A DNA stretch of 64,000 nt from Stanieria cyanosphaera PCC 7437. Lineage in GTDB: Bacteria > Cyanobacteriota > Cyanobacteriia > Cyanobacteriales > Xenococcaceae. Location: the NCBI RefSeq assembly GCF_000317575.1, contig NC_019765.1:62001-126000 (forward strand), in the 5' to 3' direction. Under the pieces are notes generated by a model. That model saw nothing but the letters and a program-made list of their open reading frames with translations. It searched no databases and was not told the origin of the DNA. A program made the translations under genes and the position numbers. Below are positions 8,558 through 17,172 of the stretch, in pieces (the stretch's first letter is position 1; each line of letters begins with the position of its first letter).

Positions 8558-8731
8558 CGTAGAGTAAAACGCGGTCTATTCAAAACTGCCAATGGTCAGG
8601 TTATTAACTCAGACATTAATGGCAGTTTGAACATCATTAGAATGTATTCCCCAGAGGCATTTACTGTCGAGGAGATAGTGAGTTGTGGCGTTCAACCACT
8701 AAAGGTTAATCCTTTAGGAAGAGTTGGATAG
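8558..8731 (+). pseudogene. TnpB relic of an IS607-type element (C-terminal part)
   Basis: Translation from base 8558 gives RRVKRGLFKTANGQVINSD then INGSLNIIRMYSPEAF and a short tail to TAG. This is the classic TnpB C-terminal signature, including the third RuvC-like acidic residue (SDINGSLNI corresponds to ADVNGAxNI). The zinc finger and earlier catalytic blocks are missing. Together with the recombinase relic it records an IS607-family insertion that lost its centre by internal deletion. Confidence 0.75.
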
Positions 8732-8763
8732 ATTTAAGTACCTTTGTCTATTTTAACTTTAAC

Positions 8764-8779
8764 GCTATCGCCTTATTAG
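8764..8779 (+). promoter_or_regulatory. shared upstream motif, copy D (GCTATCGCCTTATTAG)
   Basis: A strong match with T in place of A at position 5, as in copy F. It is 24 nt before the beta-clamp start codon, the shortest distance of the set. Confidence 0.5.
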
Positions 8780-8803
8780 CAATAAGATCGACTAATAAAA
8801 ATT

Positions 8804-10192
8804 ATGACCGAAACTATCATTACTAAAGAAAGAAAACGTAGAACAACCTCTACAATAAGTTCTAGAAAAAAAACGACAAACTCTACAACTAAAGCCAGCA
8901 AAACCGAGCCAGCTAGATCCGAAAGTAGTGAATCGACTAGAACCGAAATAGAATTATCTTGCGCTCGCACAGACTTGGAAACTGCACTAACCTATGTTAG
9001 AAAAGGCGTACCTCAAAATCCCCACCATCCTCTACTCCATCATGTATCTTTAGTTGCCGATTCAGAGAGTAATACTTTGGAATTAACTACTAACAGTCTC
9101 GACTTCGGGATGAATACCAAAATTAAAGCCAAAGTCAGTCAAGCTGGTCGATTAACCGTCTCTTTAGAAGTTTTAGATAAGCTGATTAAAAAGTTTCCCC
9201 AAGGTCAAATTAAACTTACAGCAATAGTAACGGAAGTCACAAAAGAAAAGGATTCAAATTGGCAGGGGGACTCTTGCCAACTTATTTTAGCCCCCGATAA
9301 CGAGGATGCCCAATTCGAGTTAGAAGCTTGTCTGGGTGATGAATTTCCCACACTACCTCAAGTCACCAGCAGGTTGCTGACCATTCCTGCTAGTATCTTG
9401 CTCAAACAGATATCCAGTGCCTTAATTAGCGTTGCCACCAAACAGGATAACAAAATGCTAACTGGAGTTCGGTTTAAGTTTACTGTTGATGCCAAGAACT
9501 TGGCTAGAATTGACACCATTTCTACCGATAGCAGCAGACTGACTTTTACCACTTCCCTTCAACCTATGAATAAAGTGAAACTGACTACTGATACTAGTTT
9601 TACTCTATCTGCTAAGGTACTCAAAGAACTGAAAAACAATTTGACTGCCACTTCATCCGAACAGCAAATTAGAGTTTACTACGATGAATTGGAATCTTCT
9701 GAAGAATCTCAAGCAAAAAGTGCTGCGATAATGTTCGCTTGGGACGATAAGCGCATTGTTGCCCTTGTCATGCAGGGTGATTATCCCGACCTTTCAGCAG
9801 TAAGGGAAATGGTCGATAAAAATGACAAAATAGCTGTATTTAATAGACTTACTTTACTTCAAAGTTTACAGAGATTGGCAGTACTTAGCGAAGGTAAAAA
9901 TAAAATACTGCATATATCTTTAGCTGATGAGCGGGCAAATTTCAAGGTGCAGCGTAGTGGCATCGGTAAAGGTCGAGAAAGTCATTCGATTGTCATGTCG
10001 GGAGAAGCAGCATCAATTCATTTTAATATCAAAAATCTGATCGATATCGTCAGCACGATTGAATCTGATGAGGTTTGCCTGAAGTTGCTAGATAGTCAAA
10101 GTCCCTGTTTGATAGAAGCTTACGGTACTTACGAGTCATCAACTATCCCAGTCAAAGTAGAACATATTATCGCACCTTTATTGGTGGAGTAA
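8804..10192 (+). CDS. dnaN: DNA polymerase III beta subunit (sliding clamp)
   Basis: The 462-aa product has an N-terminal Lys/Thr/Ser-rich extension of about 50 residues, then three clamp-type domains. Recognisable elements are DLETALTYVRKGVPQNPHHPLLHHVSL, LTTNSLDFGM, LTVSLEVLDKLIKKFPQG, SVATKQDNKMLTGVRF (second-domain landmark), LVMQGDYPD and a C-terminal STIPVKVEHIIAPLLVE in place of the usual xYLIMPM/VRL end (sequences abbreviated). The clamp tethers polymerases to DNA. The extra tail is not typical of chromosomal DnaN. With DnaX, HolA and a polymerase in the same block, it suggests a replicon-specific replisome. Confidence 0.9.
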   Translation: MTETIITKERKRRTTSTISSRKKTTNSTTKASKTEPARSESSESTRTEIELSCARTDLETALTYVRKGVPQNPHHPLLHHVSLVADSESNTLELTTNSLDFGMNTKIKAKVSQAGRLTVSLEVLDKLIKKFPQGQIKLTAIVTEVTKEKDSNWQGDSCQLILAPDNEDAQFELEACLGDEFPTLPQVTSRLLTIPASILLKQISSALISVATKQDNKMLTGVRFKFTVDAKNLARIDTISTDSSRLTFTTSLQPMNKVKLTTDTSFTLSAKVLKELKNNLTATSSEQQIRVYYDELESSEESQAKSAAIMFAWDDKRIVALVMQGDYPDLSAVREMVDKNDKIAVFNRLTLLQSLQRLAVLSEGKNKILHISLADERANFKVQRSGIGKGRESHSIVMSGEAASIHFNIKNLIDIVSTIESDEVCLKLLDSQSPCLIEAYGTYESSTIPVKVEHIIAPLLVE

Positions 10193-10196
10193 GCTA

Positions 10197-10715
10197 CTAA
10201 ATATTTAAACTCTGACATAATTCTCGAATCGATTGCATGGGAAAATAGAGTTTCATCGGACTATTTACAAAGGAACGAAAACCGTATTTACGATAGAAAT
10301 AGACTGCTTTTTCATCTATAGCTTCGGCAATCACTGCAAGAGAAGCTACTTTTTCTGTTGCTTCTAACGATTTTTTGAGAGCATCAACCAATATTAATTC
10401 TTCTAAATGCTGACCTCGATATCTATTATCTACTGCCAGACGACCCAACAAAGTAGCAGGTAGAAGGGGATAGCGTGGCAAACGTTTGGCTAAGGAATTA
10501 TCTATTTCTGTTATTTCGACGGTATAGGAAGAGAGAGTGTAGTATGCCATGATATTAGTATCGGGAGCATCGATTAAAACAAATACCGTTGCAATCTTTT
10601 TTTTCAAGTCTTGATTGGCTTGAGAGCGTATATAGCGATCTAGACTTTCTACTCCACAACTAAATTTTGAACGATTGTGTTGCTTGCAATCAAAAGGTTC
10701 AATCTGTAATACCAT
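10197..10715 (-). CDS. GNAT acetyltransferase, TacT-like toxin
   Basis: The 172-aa product has the compact GNAT fold of TacT/AtaT toxins: the N-terminal FSCGVESLDRYIRSQANQD, YYTLSSYTVEI, the acetyl-CoA loop LGRLAVDNRYRGQHL, and YFYRKYGFRSF near the C-terminus. Such toxins acetylate aminoacyl-tRNA and stop translation. They normally follow a DUF1778 antitoxin gene directly. Here the gene just upstream is an unrelated 49-aa ORF, while a DUF1778 gene lies 7 kb away on the same strand. The 3' end is convergent with dnaN, separated by 4 nt. Confidence 0.85.
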   Translation of the reverse strand: MVLQIEPFDCKQHNRSKFSCGVESLDRYIRSQANQDLKKKIATVFVLIDAPDTNIMAYYTLSSYTVEITEIDNSLAKRLPRYPLLPATLLGRLAVDNRYRGQHLEELILVDALKKSLEATEKVASLAVIAEAIDEKAVYFYRKYGFRSFVNSPMKLYFPMQSIRELCQSLNI

Positions 10716-10725
10716 TGACTATGAA

Positions 10726-10875
10726 CTACTCATGTCTACTTCGTTGAGCCATGAGTTTCTGACGTTTCAACTGAGTCAGTTGCTGAAAACCTCCGCAGTG
10801 TTTAACTTTGGGATTTTCAGTAGAGCTAGACCCATCTACGTCTAGAGAGGACAGTTCCTGCCTTATCACACCCAT
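10726..10875 (-). CDS. small ORF of unknown function ahead of the acetyltransferase, 49 aa
   Basis: The frame starts MGVIRQELSSLDVDGSS and ends QLKRQKLMAQRSRHE, 10 nt before the acetyltransferase start. It is basic at the C-terminus. I do not recognise it and it is not a DUF1778 antitoxin. The composition and the KRQK tail recall C-terminal ends of cyanobacterial IS200/IS605 TnpB proteins, so a transposase fragment is as likely as a gene. Its position would let it be co-transcribed with the toxin. Confidence 0.3.
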   Translation of the reverse strand: MGVIRQELSSLDVDGSSSTENPKVKHCGGFQQLTQLKRQKLMAQRSRHE

Positions 10876-10969
10876 AACGCCTATAAAGCTTGCTGATTAT
10901 AAGCTTTAGTGTTGTGAATATTTTATGCAAAGCTAGAGTAGTTAGTCAAATTATATAACGCTAACCATT

Positions 10970-12283
10970 CTAGCTTGTATAGTCACAAAAAGCTCCGACT
11001 GATGGGTCGAATAAAACCTTACAAGTCCCAGTAGCACCATTGCGATTCTTCCCTACAATTACTTCCATCACTCCATTATCCTCAGTGTCCGACTTGTAAT
11101 ATTCATCTCGATAAAGCATTAAAAGAAGATCGCCGTCTTGTTCAATATCTCCACTGTCTTTCAAGGAAGCCATAGCAGGACGCTTATTACTTTGAGATTC
11201 AACACCTCGGTTAATTTGAGCTAAGACAACAAATGGTACGTTAAACTGTTTGGCAATATCCTTACAAGCCCCACTATATTTGCCGATAACTTGCGCTCTA
11301 TTCCCTGCTGCTCTGTCTCCTAGTTTCTGAATGTAGTCCAGTACAACTAATCCTAGTTCTCCTCTTTTCGATTGGATTTTCCTCAACTCAGAACGAATTT
11401 TAGCAGGGGTTAATTGTTCGGCTGGAGTGTCATTAATCTCGATGGGTAATTCAGCTAAATTACTCAAACCATTAACTAAAGAATCCATCTCATCTTCATA
11501 GATGACATTGTTCATTAATCTTTGAGAGTCAATGCCCGTGTGCATCGCTAGAAATCTCTTAGTCAACTGTTTTCTGGACATTTCAGCAGAAAAGAAGACT
11601 ACTGGCTTTTTCTCTTTAATAGCAATGTGATTAGCCAGGTAACAAGCAAACCAAGACTTCCCCATACTCGGACGTGCTGCAACAATAATTAAATCCTGTT
11701 TAGTTAAACCACCAATTAAAGAATCCAAGTCGGTTAAACCAGTAGAAAAAAGAGGTAATGAACCTTGTTCTAATTCATTGAAGATATCAGCTAGACAGTC
11801 ATTAATTGGTTCAGTAGTAAACTTATCTTTCTTATCAGTAGTTAGAGCGAAGAGCTTGGATTCAGCGAAGTCAAAGACTGTTTCTAATTCTATTGCTGTA
11901 TCGTATCCTAAATCGACTATTTCATGACCAGCAGCAATTAAACGACGACGCTGATACTTATCTAAAACCAAGAGACTGTAGCGGTCAATATTAACGGCTG
12001 ATACAGTACGATTTAACAGTTGTGCTAATTTAGTTGTACCTCCAACTTTTTCCAGTAATTTATGGTCTGATAGCCAAGTAGAAACAGTCATCAAATCTAC
12101 TTGCTTATCTTTGTGATGTAACAAGAGTGCTGCTTTGTATATCTGTTGATGAGTAGAAATAGAAAAAGCTTCTACTGGTAGAATATCAGCAACAATGGTA
12201 ATTGCCTTTGGGTCGAGTAATATTCCTCCTAAGATAGCTTCTTCAGCTTCAATGTTAGTGGGAGGTAAATGATTATCATTCAT
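10970..12283 (-). CDS. dnaB: replicative DNA helicase DnaB
   Basis: The 437-aa product has the DnaB N-terminal domain (PPTNIEAEEAILGGILLDP) and the RecA-like C-terminal domain: FSTGLTDLDSLIGGLTKQDL, Walker A AARPSMGKSW (about 205-214), VVFFSAEMSRKQLTKRFL, Walker B LGLVVLDYIQKL, VLAQINRGVE and DSGDIEQDGDLLLMLYRDEYY. No intein is present, unlike several cyanobacterial DnaB proteins. It unwinds DNA at forks. The start overlaps the upstream accessory gene by 8 nt, so it is translationally coupled to the recombinase operon, which is unusual. Confidence 0.95.
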   Translation of the reverse strand: MNDNHLPPTNIEAEEAILGGILLDPKAITIVADILPVEAFSISTHQQIYKAALLLHHKDKQVDLMTVSTWLSDHKLLEKVGGTTKLAQLLNRTVSAVNIDRYSLLVLDKYQRRRLIAAGHEIVDLGYDTAIELETVFDFAESKLFALTTDKKDKFTTEPINDCLADIFNELEQGSLPLFSTGLTDLDSLIGGLTKQDLIIVAARPSMGKSWFACYLANHIAIKEKKPVVFFSAEMSRKQLTKRFLAMHTGIDSQRLMNNVIYEDEMDSLVNGLSNLAELPIEINDTPAEQLTPAKIRSELRKIQSKRGELGLVVLDYIQKLGDRAAGNRAQVIGKYSGACKDIAKQFNVPFVVLAQINRGVESQSNKRPAMASLKDSGDIEQDGDLLLMLYRDEYYKSDTEDNGVMEVIVGKNRNGATGTCKVLFDPSVGAFCDYTS

Positions 12284-13112
12284 CTTTGTTAAAAATACTG
12301 CTTAGTTTCTTAAGTTGAGTCAAACTAACTTGTTCTTTTTGTGGTTTGTCGCCAGCCTTAACTATCTTTTGTTCGGGTTGATTTGGTTGTTGATGAATAG
12401 TTTCAGATTTAGTCCAACCTTCTTGAATTGCCTTATTCAACCAACCACCAGCATTAGGAATATCTTGTTTAGTAAGTTGGTCTTTTAAAGCTTCAATCGC
12501 ATCTAATACTATTTCATCTGAAGCTGTATGAATAGTCTTAGTCAGGGTAGGATTTAACTTAACTCCTACCACTTGTAATTGAGTCAGAATATTGGAGCTA
12601 ATATCACTCTGTTTTTTCTGATTAATTGGCGTGACTTTGGCATTAGTTAAAGATTGTTCTAACTCTTTTATTCTTGCCTTTAGGCGATTATTTTCTGCTT
12701 CTACTTGACGCAGTTCGATAACTTTACCTTGAGCTATTTCAATATGTTTTTTCAAGTCTTCGTTTTCATTACGTAACCGACGATTTTCTTGTCGTAATTT
12801 ACTAATAATTACCGCTTTAGACTTGTCTGTAGCTGGTTGAAACTGAGGAGTTTTATTTACTATTCCTCCAATAGCTGCTTTTTGTTGGTTGCGTAGTTCG
12901 GCAAGACGATTTTTAATCTCAGGATATTTATAGAGGTAGCTAACAGATAATCCTGCTGCTTCTGCTATGGCGTTAAAAGTAATAGTTTCTCCAGAATCTA
13001 AGACTTGTTGAATCGCTTTTTCCAGTCTTTCTTCTGCATCTTTTTTCTTAGCTGCTGCTGCTTTGACTAATAGCTCTGGATTGCCTTTAGAGTTGTTACT
13101 AGGGCGAGACAT
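12276..13112 (-). CDS. DUF6262/TnpC-like transposition accessory protein
   Basis: The frame is open to 13130, but ATG at 13112 has GGAGG 8-9 nt upstream and overlaps the previous stop (TAATG). The product is 278 aa. It has an N-terminal TetR-like helix-turn-helix (ITFNAIAEAAGLSVSYLYKY, about 46-65) followed by a long coiled coil (LRQENRRLRNENEDLKKHIE and EAENNRLKARIKELEQSL), then a looser tail. HTH plus coiled coil directly after two tyrosine recombinases is the TnpC pattern of Tn554-type elements, where TnpC influences orientation and efficiency of integration. The C-terminal third looks unlike typical TnpC and may contact DnaB; that is speculation. Confidence 0.75.
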   Translation of the reverse strand: MSRPSNNSKGNPELLVKAAAAKKKDAEERLEKAIQQVLDSGETITFNAIAEAAGLSVSYLYKYPEIKNRLAELRNQQKAAIGGIVNKTPQFQPATDKSKAVIISKLRQENRRLRNENEDLKKHIEIAQGKVIELRQVEAENNRLKARIKELEQSLTNAKVTPINQKKQSDISSNILTQLQVVGVKLNPTLTKTIHTASDEIVLDAIEALKDQLTKQDIPNAGGWLNKAIQEGWTKSETIHQQPNQPEQKIVKAGDKPQKEQVSLTQLKKLSSIFNKDE

Positions 13113-14785
13113 TATTCTTTCTCCTCCCATTCATTATGACCAAGACCTCTCATGGTTTTGTGTTTTTCCATTCCAGAGATAATTCTCTTGAGTCTTTCCG
13201 CTCTGGGAACGTTCTTTTCTATCTGTCTTTGATAGCCTTTTTGACGAGCATTTTCGATAATTTTTTCTGTCTCTTTTAATTCCTGTTTATGGCTATCTAA
13301 GAAGTCTAAAGTTGTTACCCAACTACCACAGCTTTTACAAGGTAAATCTTGATGGGGACAAGTCTGTGTCCAGAGTAAAGTACAGTAACCATTATCTGTA
13401 GTTTGTACTCCCATTCCTTTCTTTATCCATTGCATTTCTGCTGTGTCTAAATCAGGATTAACAGGTGCTACTATTTCACCTTCCATGTTGAAGTGGGTAT
13501 TGTCCCACACTTCTTTCATTTTCTTTTTCTGGTCGTCATTAGTCAGGTGAATATAGTGCATAGACATCGAAGGAGAAGCATGACCGCCACGCTGCATAAT
13601 GTGAGCGATGCCCATACCTTTTCTAGCTAAATCTGTTAGATGAGTATGACGAAATCTGTGGCACTTCCAAACAGGATATATTTCACCAGAAATATCAGTA
13701 ATGTTATGTTCGTGAGCCAATTGATGAAGATATCCTCTTATTAAAGGTTGTTTGATAAGTTTTTTAACAGGAATAAAATGAGAAAGTTCTCTTTTTACAC
13801 TTGCCCTTCTTTTTGGGGTATTAGTATAGGATGCAAACCATCCACTACCTTCTGTGCTGCAAAACAAATAGCTAAAATCTCTTCCTAAGTTATTTTTAAT
13901 AAACTCTTGCTGTTGTAAAATACTTTGAGCTAATTCTTTACTAATAAATAATCTGTCTTCTTTTTTAAGCTTTATTCTATATAAACTAACCCACCAATCT
14001 CCATCTGAATCTTGGCTAATACAATTTAGCTTTAAACTACATACTTCTGATATTCTCATTCCCGTTTCAATAAGAATACTAATTGCTATTTTTATTGGTT
14101 TTGGAAGAGAATCAAGATGTTGACGTATCTGTTTAATGACATCAGAAGGAATTTCTTTAATTATTTTTCTTTCAGCTTTAGGATAATCAGATTCAAAAAT
14201 TAATTGTTTACTGCTAATCTCTATGAGATTGTTAGAATTACAAAATTCAAAAAAATACTTTAATGTAGTGATAAAGATAGATAATGATTTAGATACTTTT
14301 AAGTCTTGAGAAGCATAATTAATTGCTTCAATCACTAATAATCTATCTATATCCTGCGGTTTTACTGTCGCTCTTTTTTCGGTTAAATATCGTGAAAAAC
14401 GTCTAAACTCTGTTAATTTTCTTAAAAGCTCGCTGGTGCTATATTGCGAAGAATTATACCAGATATAATCTTTCACAGTTTTTTTAAACCATTCAGGATT
14501 AATCATTGAGAAATTAGCTGTATATAAACCTCCAGTAGTTGCTTCTTTCCCAAAAACTCTTAAGTCCCATATATCATATATTCGCATTTCTTTGGGAGTA
14601 ATATCCGAAGGTAATATATCTTTAGCAGACTGTAATTTTGGATTTTTATAGAAGAAACGACCACAATCATCACATTTATATTGTTGTCTTGCTTTCGATT
14701 TTGCCCAAGTTTTTACTTTTATACTGCAACATCTAGGACAAACTATTTCTTTGTCTTTAGACTTTGATATCGATATTTTTTGCAT
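13112..14785 (-). CDS. Tn554 TnpB-like tyrosine recombinase with zinc ribbon
   Basis: The 557-aa product starts with a zinc ribbon (CPRCCSIKVKTW ... CDDCGRFF, about 17-43). It then has a SAM-like core-binding domain and a tyrosine-recombinase catalytic domain: ETGMRISEVCSLKL (first catalytic Arg), HRFRHTHLTDLARKG (HxxR), GGHASPSMSMHYIHLT (H and nucleophile Tyr). A second Cys cluster (CTLLWTQTCPHQDLPCKSCG) near the C-terminus is typical of the TnpB partner in Tn554-like triple recombinases. ATG follows the TnpA stop directly (TAAATG). It should act with TnpA in site-specific integration and excision. Confidence 0.88.
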   Translation of the reverse strand: MQKISISKSKDKEIVCPRCCSIKVKTWAKSKARQQYKCDDCGRFFYKNPKLQSAKDILPSDITPKEMRIYDIWDLRVFGKEATTGGLYTANFSMINPEWFKKTVKDYIWYNSSQYSTSELLRKLTEFRRFSRYLTEKRATVKPQDIDRLLVIEAINYASQDLKVSKSLSIFITTLKYFFEFCNSNNLIEISSKQLIFESDYPKAERKIIKEIPSDVIKQIRQHLDSLPKPIKIAISILIETGMRISEVCSLKLNCISQDSDGDWWVSLYRIKLKKEDRLFISKELAQSILQQQEFIKNNLGRDFSYLFCSTEGSGWFASYTNTPKRRASVKRELSHFIPVKKLIKQPLIRGYLHQLAHEHNITDISGEIYPVWKCHRFRHTHLTDLARKGMGIAHIMQRGGHASPSMSMHYIHLTNDDQKKKMKEVWDNTHFNMEGEIVAPVNPDLDTAEMQWIKKGMGVQTTDNGYCTLLWTQTCPHQDLPCKSCGSWVTTLDFLDSHKQELKETEKIIENARQKGYQRQIEKNVPRAERLKRIISGMEKHKTMRGLGHNEWEEKE

Positions 14786-15880
14786 TTAATCTTCCTCGCA
14801 CTTAGCTAAATACTGTTTGTAAGCAGCTTTTTGGTCTTTGTTTAACAAATGCACATAAGTATCAATTGTGGTTTGGATACTGGCATGACCTAAGCGTTCT
14901 TGAACATAAATTAAATCCATTCCTGCTCTAATTAATTCTGTAGCGTGGGTATGTCTTAATAAATGTGCTGTGGCTTCAATTCCTGTTTTTTCACTCAACC
15001 TTCTAAATAAACTTTGAGCAGTAGAATATCTCATGGGCGAACCGATTTCATTACGCCACATATTGATAAAGACATAATCAGAATCTACATCAGGAAAATC
15101 ATCATCTAAAACGTAATTTTCATAAGCTTGAATTGTTTGTCTTGGTACGCTAATAATTCTTGTTTCACCATCTTTGACTCTGGCATCATTGAGATTATCA
15201 TCACGGGGAATTACATGGATTTCATTCAATCCCATTTCACTGTGAATATCACTATGGCGTAACCCCAAAGCTTCCCCAATTCTCATACCTGAGTGATAGA
15301 GAAGTACAATTAAAAACTTGTCCCGAAGATTGGCACAATTATCAACTAAAGTTTGGACTTCTTCTTTAGTTAAACACCCAGGAAAAGTTCTAGGTTCTTT
15401 GACTTTTAATCTCTTAGTTTTTACCCTCTTATCTTTCTTCATCTCATAGAGAAGTGACTTATACCTTCTCTGGACTGGGTAGCTAGTTTGATACAGTTCT
15501 CGGCTTTCTATCCTCTGATTTCGGGCGTGAAACTCGTAAAACTGATAAATCACACTCATCATGATATTGACTGTCTTTTCCGTCCTTTTTGCCGTTTGTG
15601 GGGCAATAGAAGGAACACCAGGAATAGAATCGGGTAATTGTAGCCAGAGCATAAATTCCGCTAACTCTTTCTCCCAACATTGTGTCCAGTCGAGACTGTA
15701 AGCTTCCAAGTACTCAAAGAATAATTTCAAGTGGTGGGCGTAGTTCTTCAGCGTGTTTGGTGCTTTGCCTAACGCCATCAGGTGTTGCAGATAATCTGTG
15801 ACTGGTTCGATAGGAAGATAGTCATCACTAAGTAAAACCCAACTGGTTTGACCTCGAATATTGACCTTCTGAACTCTCAT
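14786..15880 (-). CDS. Tn554 TnpA-like tyrosine recombinase
   Basis: The frame is open to 15937, but ATG at 15880 (MRVQKVNIRGQTSW) best fits the family start. The product has a core-binding domain (YLQHLMALGKAPNTLKNYAHHL) and catalytic blocks YHSGMRIGEALGLRHSD (Arg), HLLRHTHATELIRAG (HxxR) and LGHASIQTTIDTYVHL (His and nucleophile Tyr). It is the first gene of a four-gene operon of two recombinases, a coiled-coil accessory protein and dnaB. A 9-bp inverted repeat just upstream could be an operator or part of the crossover site. Confidence 0.88.
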   Translation of the reverse strand: MRVQKVNIRGQTSWVLLSDDYLPIEPVTDYLQHLMALGKAPNTLKNYAHHLKLFFEYLEAYSLDWTQCWEKELAEFMLWLQLPDSIPGVPSIAPQTAKRTEKTVNIMMSVIYQFYEFHARNQRIESRELYQTSYPVQRRYKSLLYEMKKDKRVKTKRLKVKEPRTFPGCLTKEEVQTLVDNCANLRDKFLIVLLYHSGMRIGEALGLRHSDIHSEMGLNEIHVIPRDDNLNDARVKDGETRIISVPRQTIQAYENYVLDDDFPDVDSDYVFINMWRNEIGSPMRYSTAQSLFRRLSEKTGIEATAHLLRHTHATELIRAGMDLIYVQERLGHASIQTTIDTYVHLLNKDQKAAYKQYLAKCEED

Positions 15881-15887
15881 TATATGC

Positions 15888-15921
15888 TTTGTGTAATTAT
15901 CAAGATTTATATTTACACAAA
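15888..15921. promoter_or_regulatory. inverted repeat TTTGTGTAA ... TTACACAAA upstream of the recombinase operon
   Basis: Perfect 9-bp arms (15888-15896 and 15913-15921) flank 16 nt, starting 7 nt upstream of the recombinase start codon. Either an operator or a recombinase-binding site at the element end is possible. The spacing is longer than the 6-8 bp between core arms of classic tyrosine-recombinase sites, so an operator is slightly favoured. Confidence 0.4.
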
Positions 15922-15923
15922 AC

Positions 15924-15950
15924 GTTAAAAAAGGCAATTATCTTGCCTTT
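15924..15950 (-). terminator. rho-independent terminator after IS605 tnpB
   Basis: On the minus strand AAAGGCAA-GATAA-TTGCCTTT forms an 8-bp stem with a 5-nt loop, followed by a T-run. It sits just past the tnpB stop and would keep IS transcription from entering the recombinase operon. It may also be the right-end hairpin of the IS. Confidence 0.6.
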
Positions 15951-15974
15951 GTTGTTGTTGTTTAATATATTAAA

Positions 15975-17141
15975 TTAATGTTGTATAACCTGCCCCCTTG
16001 CCCAAGCTAAACATACTTGGGCTGCGTTAATATCTCGATCTTCAGTGTGCCGACAACTTTGATTAGAACAAACGTGAAGTCTATCACTTAAGCTTTTTTT
16101 GGTTAATTCCCAACATTTAACGCATCGCTGTGTTGGTTTTAAACTTTGAGTAGGAGCTTCGAGAAATACTCCACCAGCTTCTTTGACTTTATAAGCGATG
16201 GCATCTCTAAGCATACCTATTCCGACATCAAGCATAGAACGATTAAGACCAGTCTTCTGTCTTTTTCTTTTGCTACCAGAGGACGCTTTTCTAGTCATGT
16301 TTTTGATTTTAAGTTTCTCTGTGACAATGAGGGAATTACTCCGAACAATATCTACTGCCACTTGATGTACCCAGTTTTTACGGCGATTGGCTACTCTTTT
16401 CTTAAGTCGAGAAATTTTAGCCTGTATTTTTTTCCATCTGCTAGAGGCTTTACACTTTTTCTTTTCGGGCTTACGTTTTCTCCTTAGTTGCTTAGATAAT
16501 CGGTTTATTTGATTTTGGGTATTAGTCAAAAATTTTGATGGTTCAACCAGAATGCCGTTGCTCATAGCAACAGCCGTTTTACAACCAAAATCTATTCCAA
16601 TACTACCTTTTGCTGTTTCTCTAGTTGGCAAGCATTTAACTGTAACGCTGGCATACCATCTGCTATTGCGGTAGACAATCGTACAAGTAGTAGGTTGACC
16701 CCAAATACGAGCTTGTCCTCTCATTTGAATAATGATACCCAAGTCTCTTAATTCTAGATAACCATTTTTGCCACTGCTATGAACTTTAAAACCTTGACGA
16801 GCATCAGGGTATGTCCATCCAGAATAAGCTTTAAATGGCTTAAACTTAGGATATTTAGCTAATCCTTGAAAGAATCTAACAAAAGCAAAATCGACACGCT
16901 TTAATGTCGCTTGCAAAGAACCAGCATTTAACTCTTTGTACTCAATCCAAGTTTCTTTGAAGCCTGGTAATGATGCCTGTTGCTCAAAGTAATCTACTGA
17001 ATGAGCAAATTTTTGATATTGAGTTTTGCGGTTAGCTACTGCTGCATTATACAAGTAGGCGTGCATTCTTCTTGCCCAGAACATTTTTTGTTCTTGAGCA
17101 GTAGAAGGATAAAGCCTAAATGTAATGCGCCGTGTTAACAT
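15975..17141 (-). CDS. tnpB: IS605-type TnpB, RNA-guided nuclease
   Basis: The 388-aa product is full-length for TnpB, the ancestor-like relative of Cas12. RuvC-like residues are visible: D in SIGIDFGCKTAVAMS, E in LIVTEKLKIKNM, and D in TEDRDINAAQV. The zinc finger CVKCWELTKKS ... CSNQSC lies before the last block. The N-terminal helix MLTRRITFRLYPSTAQEQKM is typical. TnpB uses a right-end RNA (omega/reRNA) to cut the donor site and preserve the element. All key residues are present, so activity is plausible. Confidence 0.93.
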   Translation of the reverse strand: MLTRRITFRLYPSTAQEQKMFWARRMHAYLYNAAVANRKTQYQKFAHSVDYFEQQASLPGFKETWIEYKELNAGSLQATLKRVDFAFVRFFQGLAKYPKFKPFKAYSGWTYPDARQGFKVHSSGKNGYLELRDLGIIIQMRGQARIWGQPTTCTIVYRNSRWYASVTVKCLPTRETAKGSIGIDFGCKTAVAMSNGILVEPSKFLTNTQNQINRLSKQLRRKRKPEKKKCKASSRWKKIQAKISRLKKRVANRRKNWVHQVAVDIVRSNSLIVTEKLKIKNMTRKASSGSKRKRQKTGLNRSMLDVGIGMLRDAIAYKVKEAGGVFLEAPTQSLKPTQRCVKCWELTKKSLSDRLHVCSNQSCRHTEDRDINAAQVCLAWARGQVIQH

Positions 17142-17172
17142 AGTTACCCAACTGACCTGTAGCTAGTATAAC

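Noticed and set aside
10883-10908. Inverted repeat TAAAGCTT ... AAGCTTTA as dnaB terminator
   Set aside because: No T-run follows on the relevant strand; it may be a chance AT-rich palindrome.
10875-10972. TAACGCCTATAAAGC and GCTAACCATTCTAGC as further copies of the shared motif
   Set aside because: They are partial matches and no plus-strand gene starts downstream; kept out of the motif set.
15483-15680. 65-aa ORF antisense-frame within the TnpA recombinase gene
   Set aside because: It is a shadow of the recombinase frame with no start signal.
15765-15785. CCTAACGCCATCAGG as a motif copy
   Set aside because: It lies inside the recombinase coding sequence and lacks the TTTTAG half.
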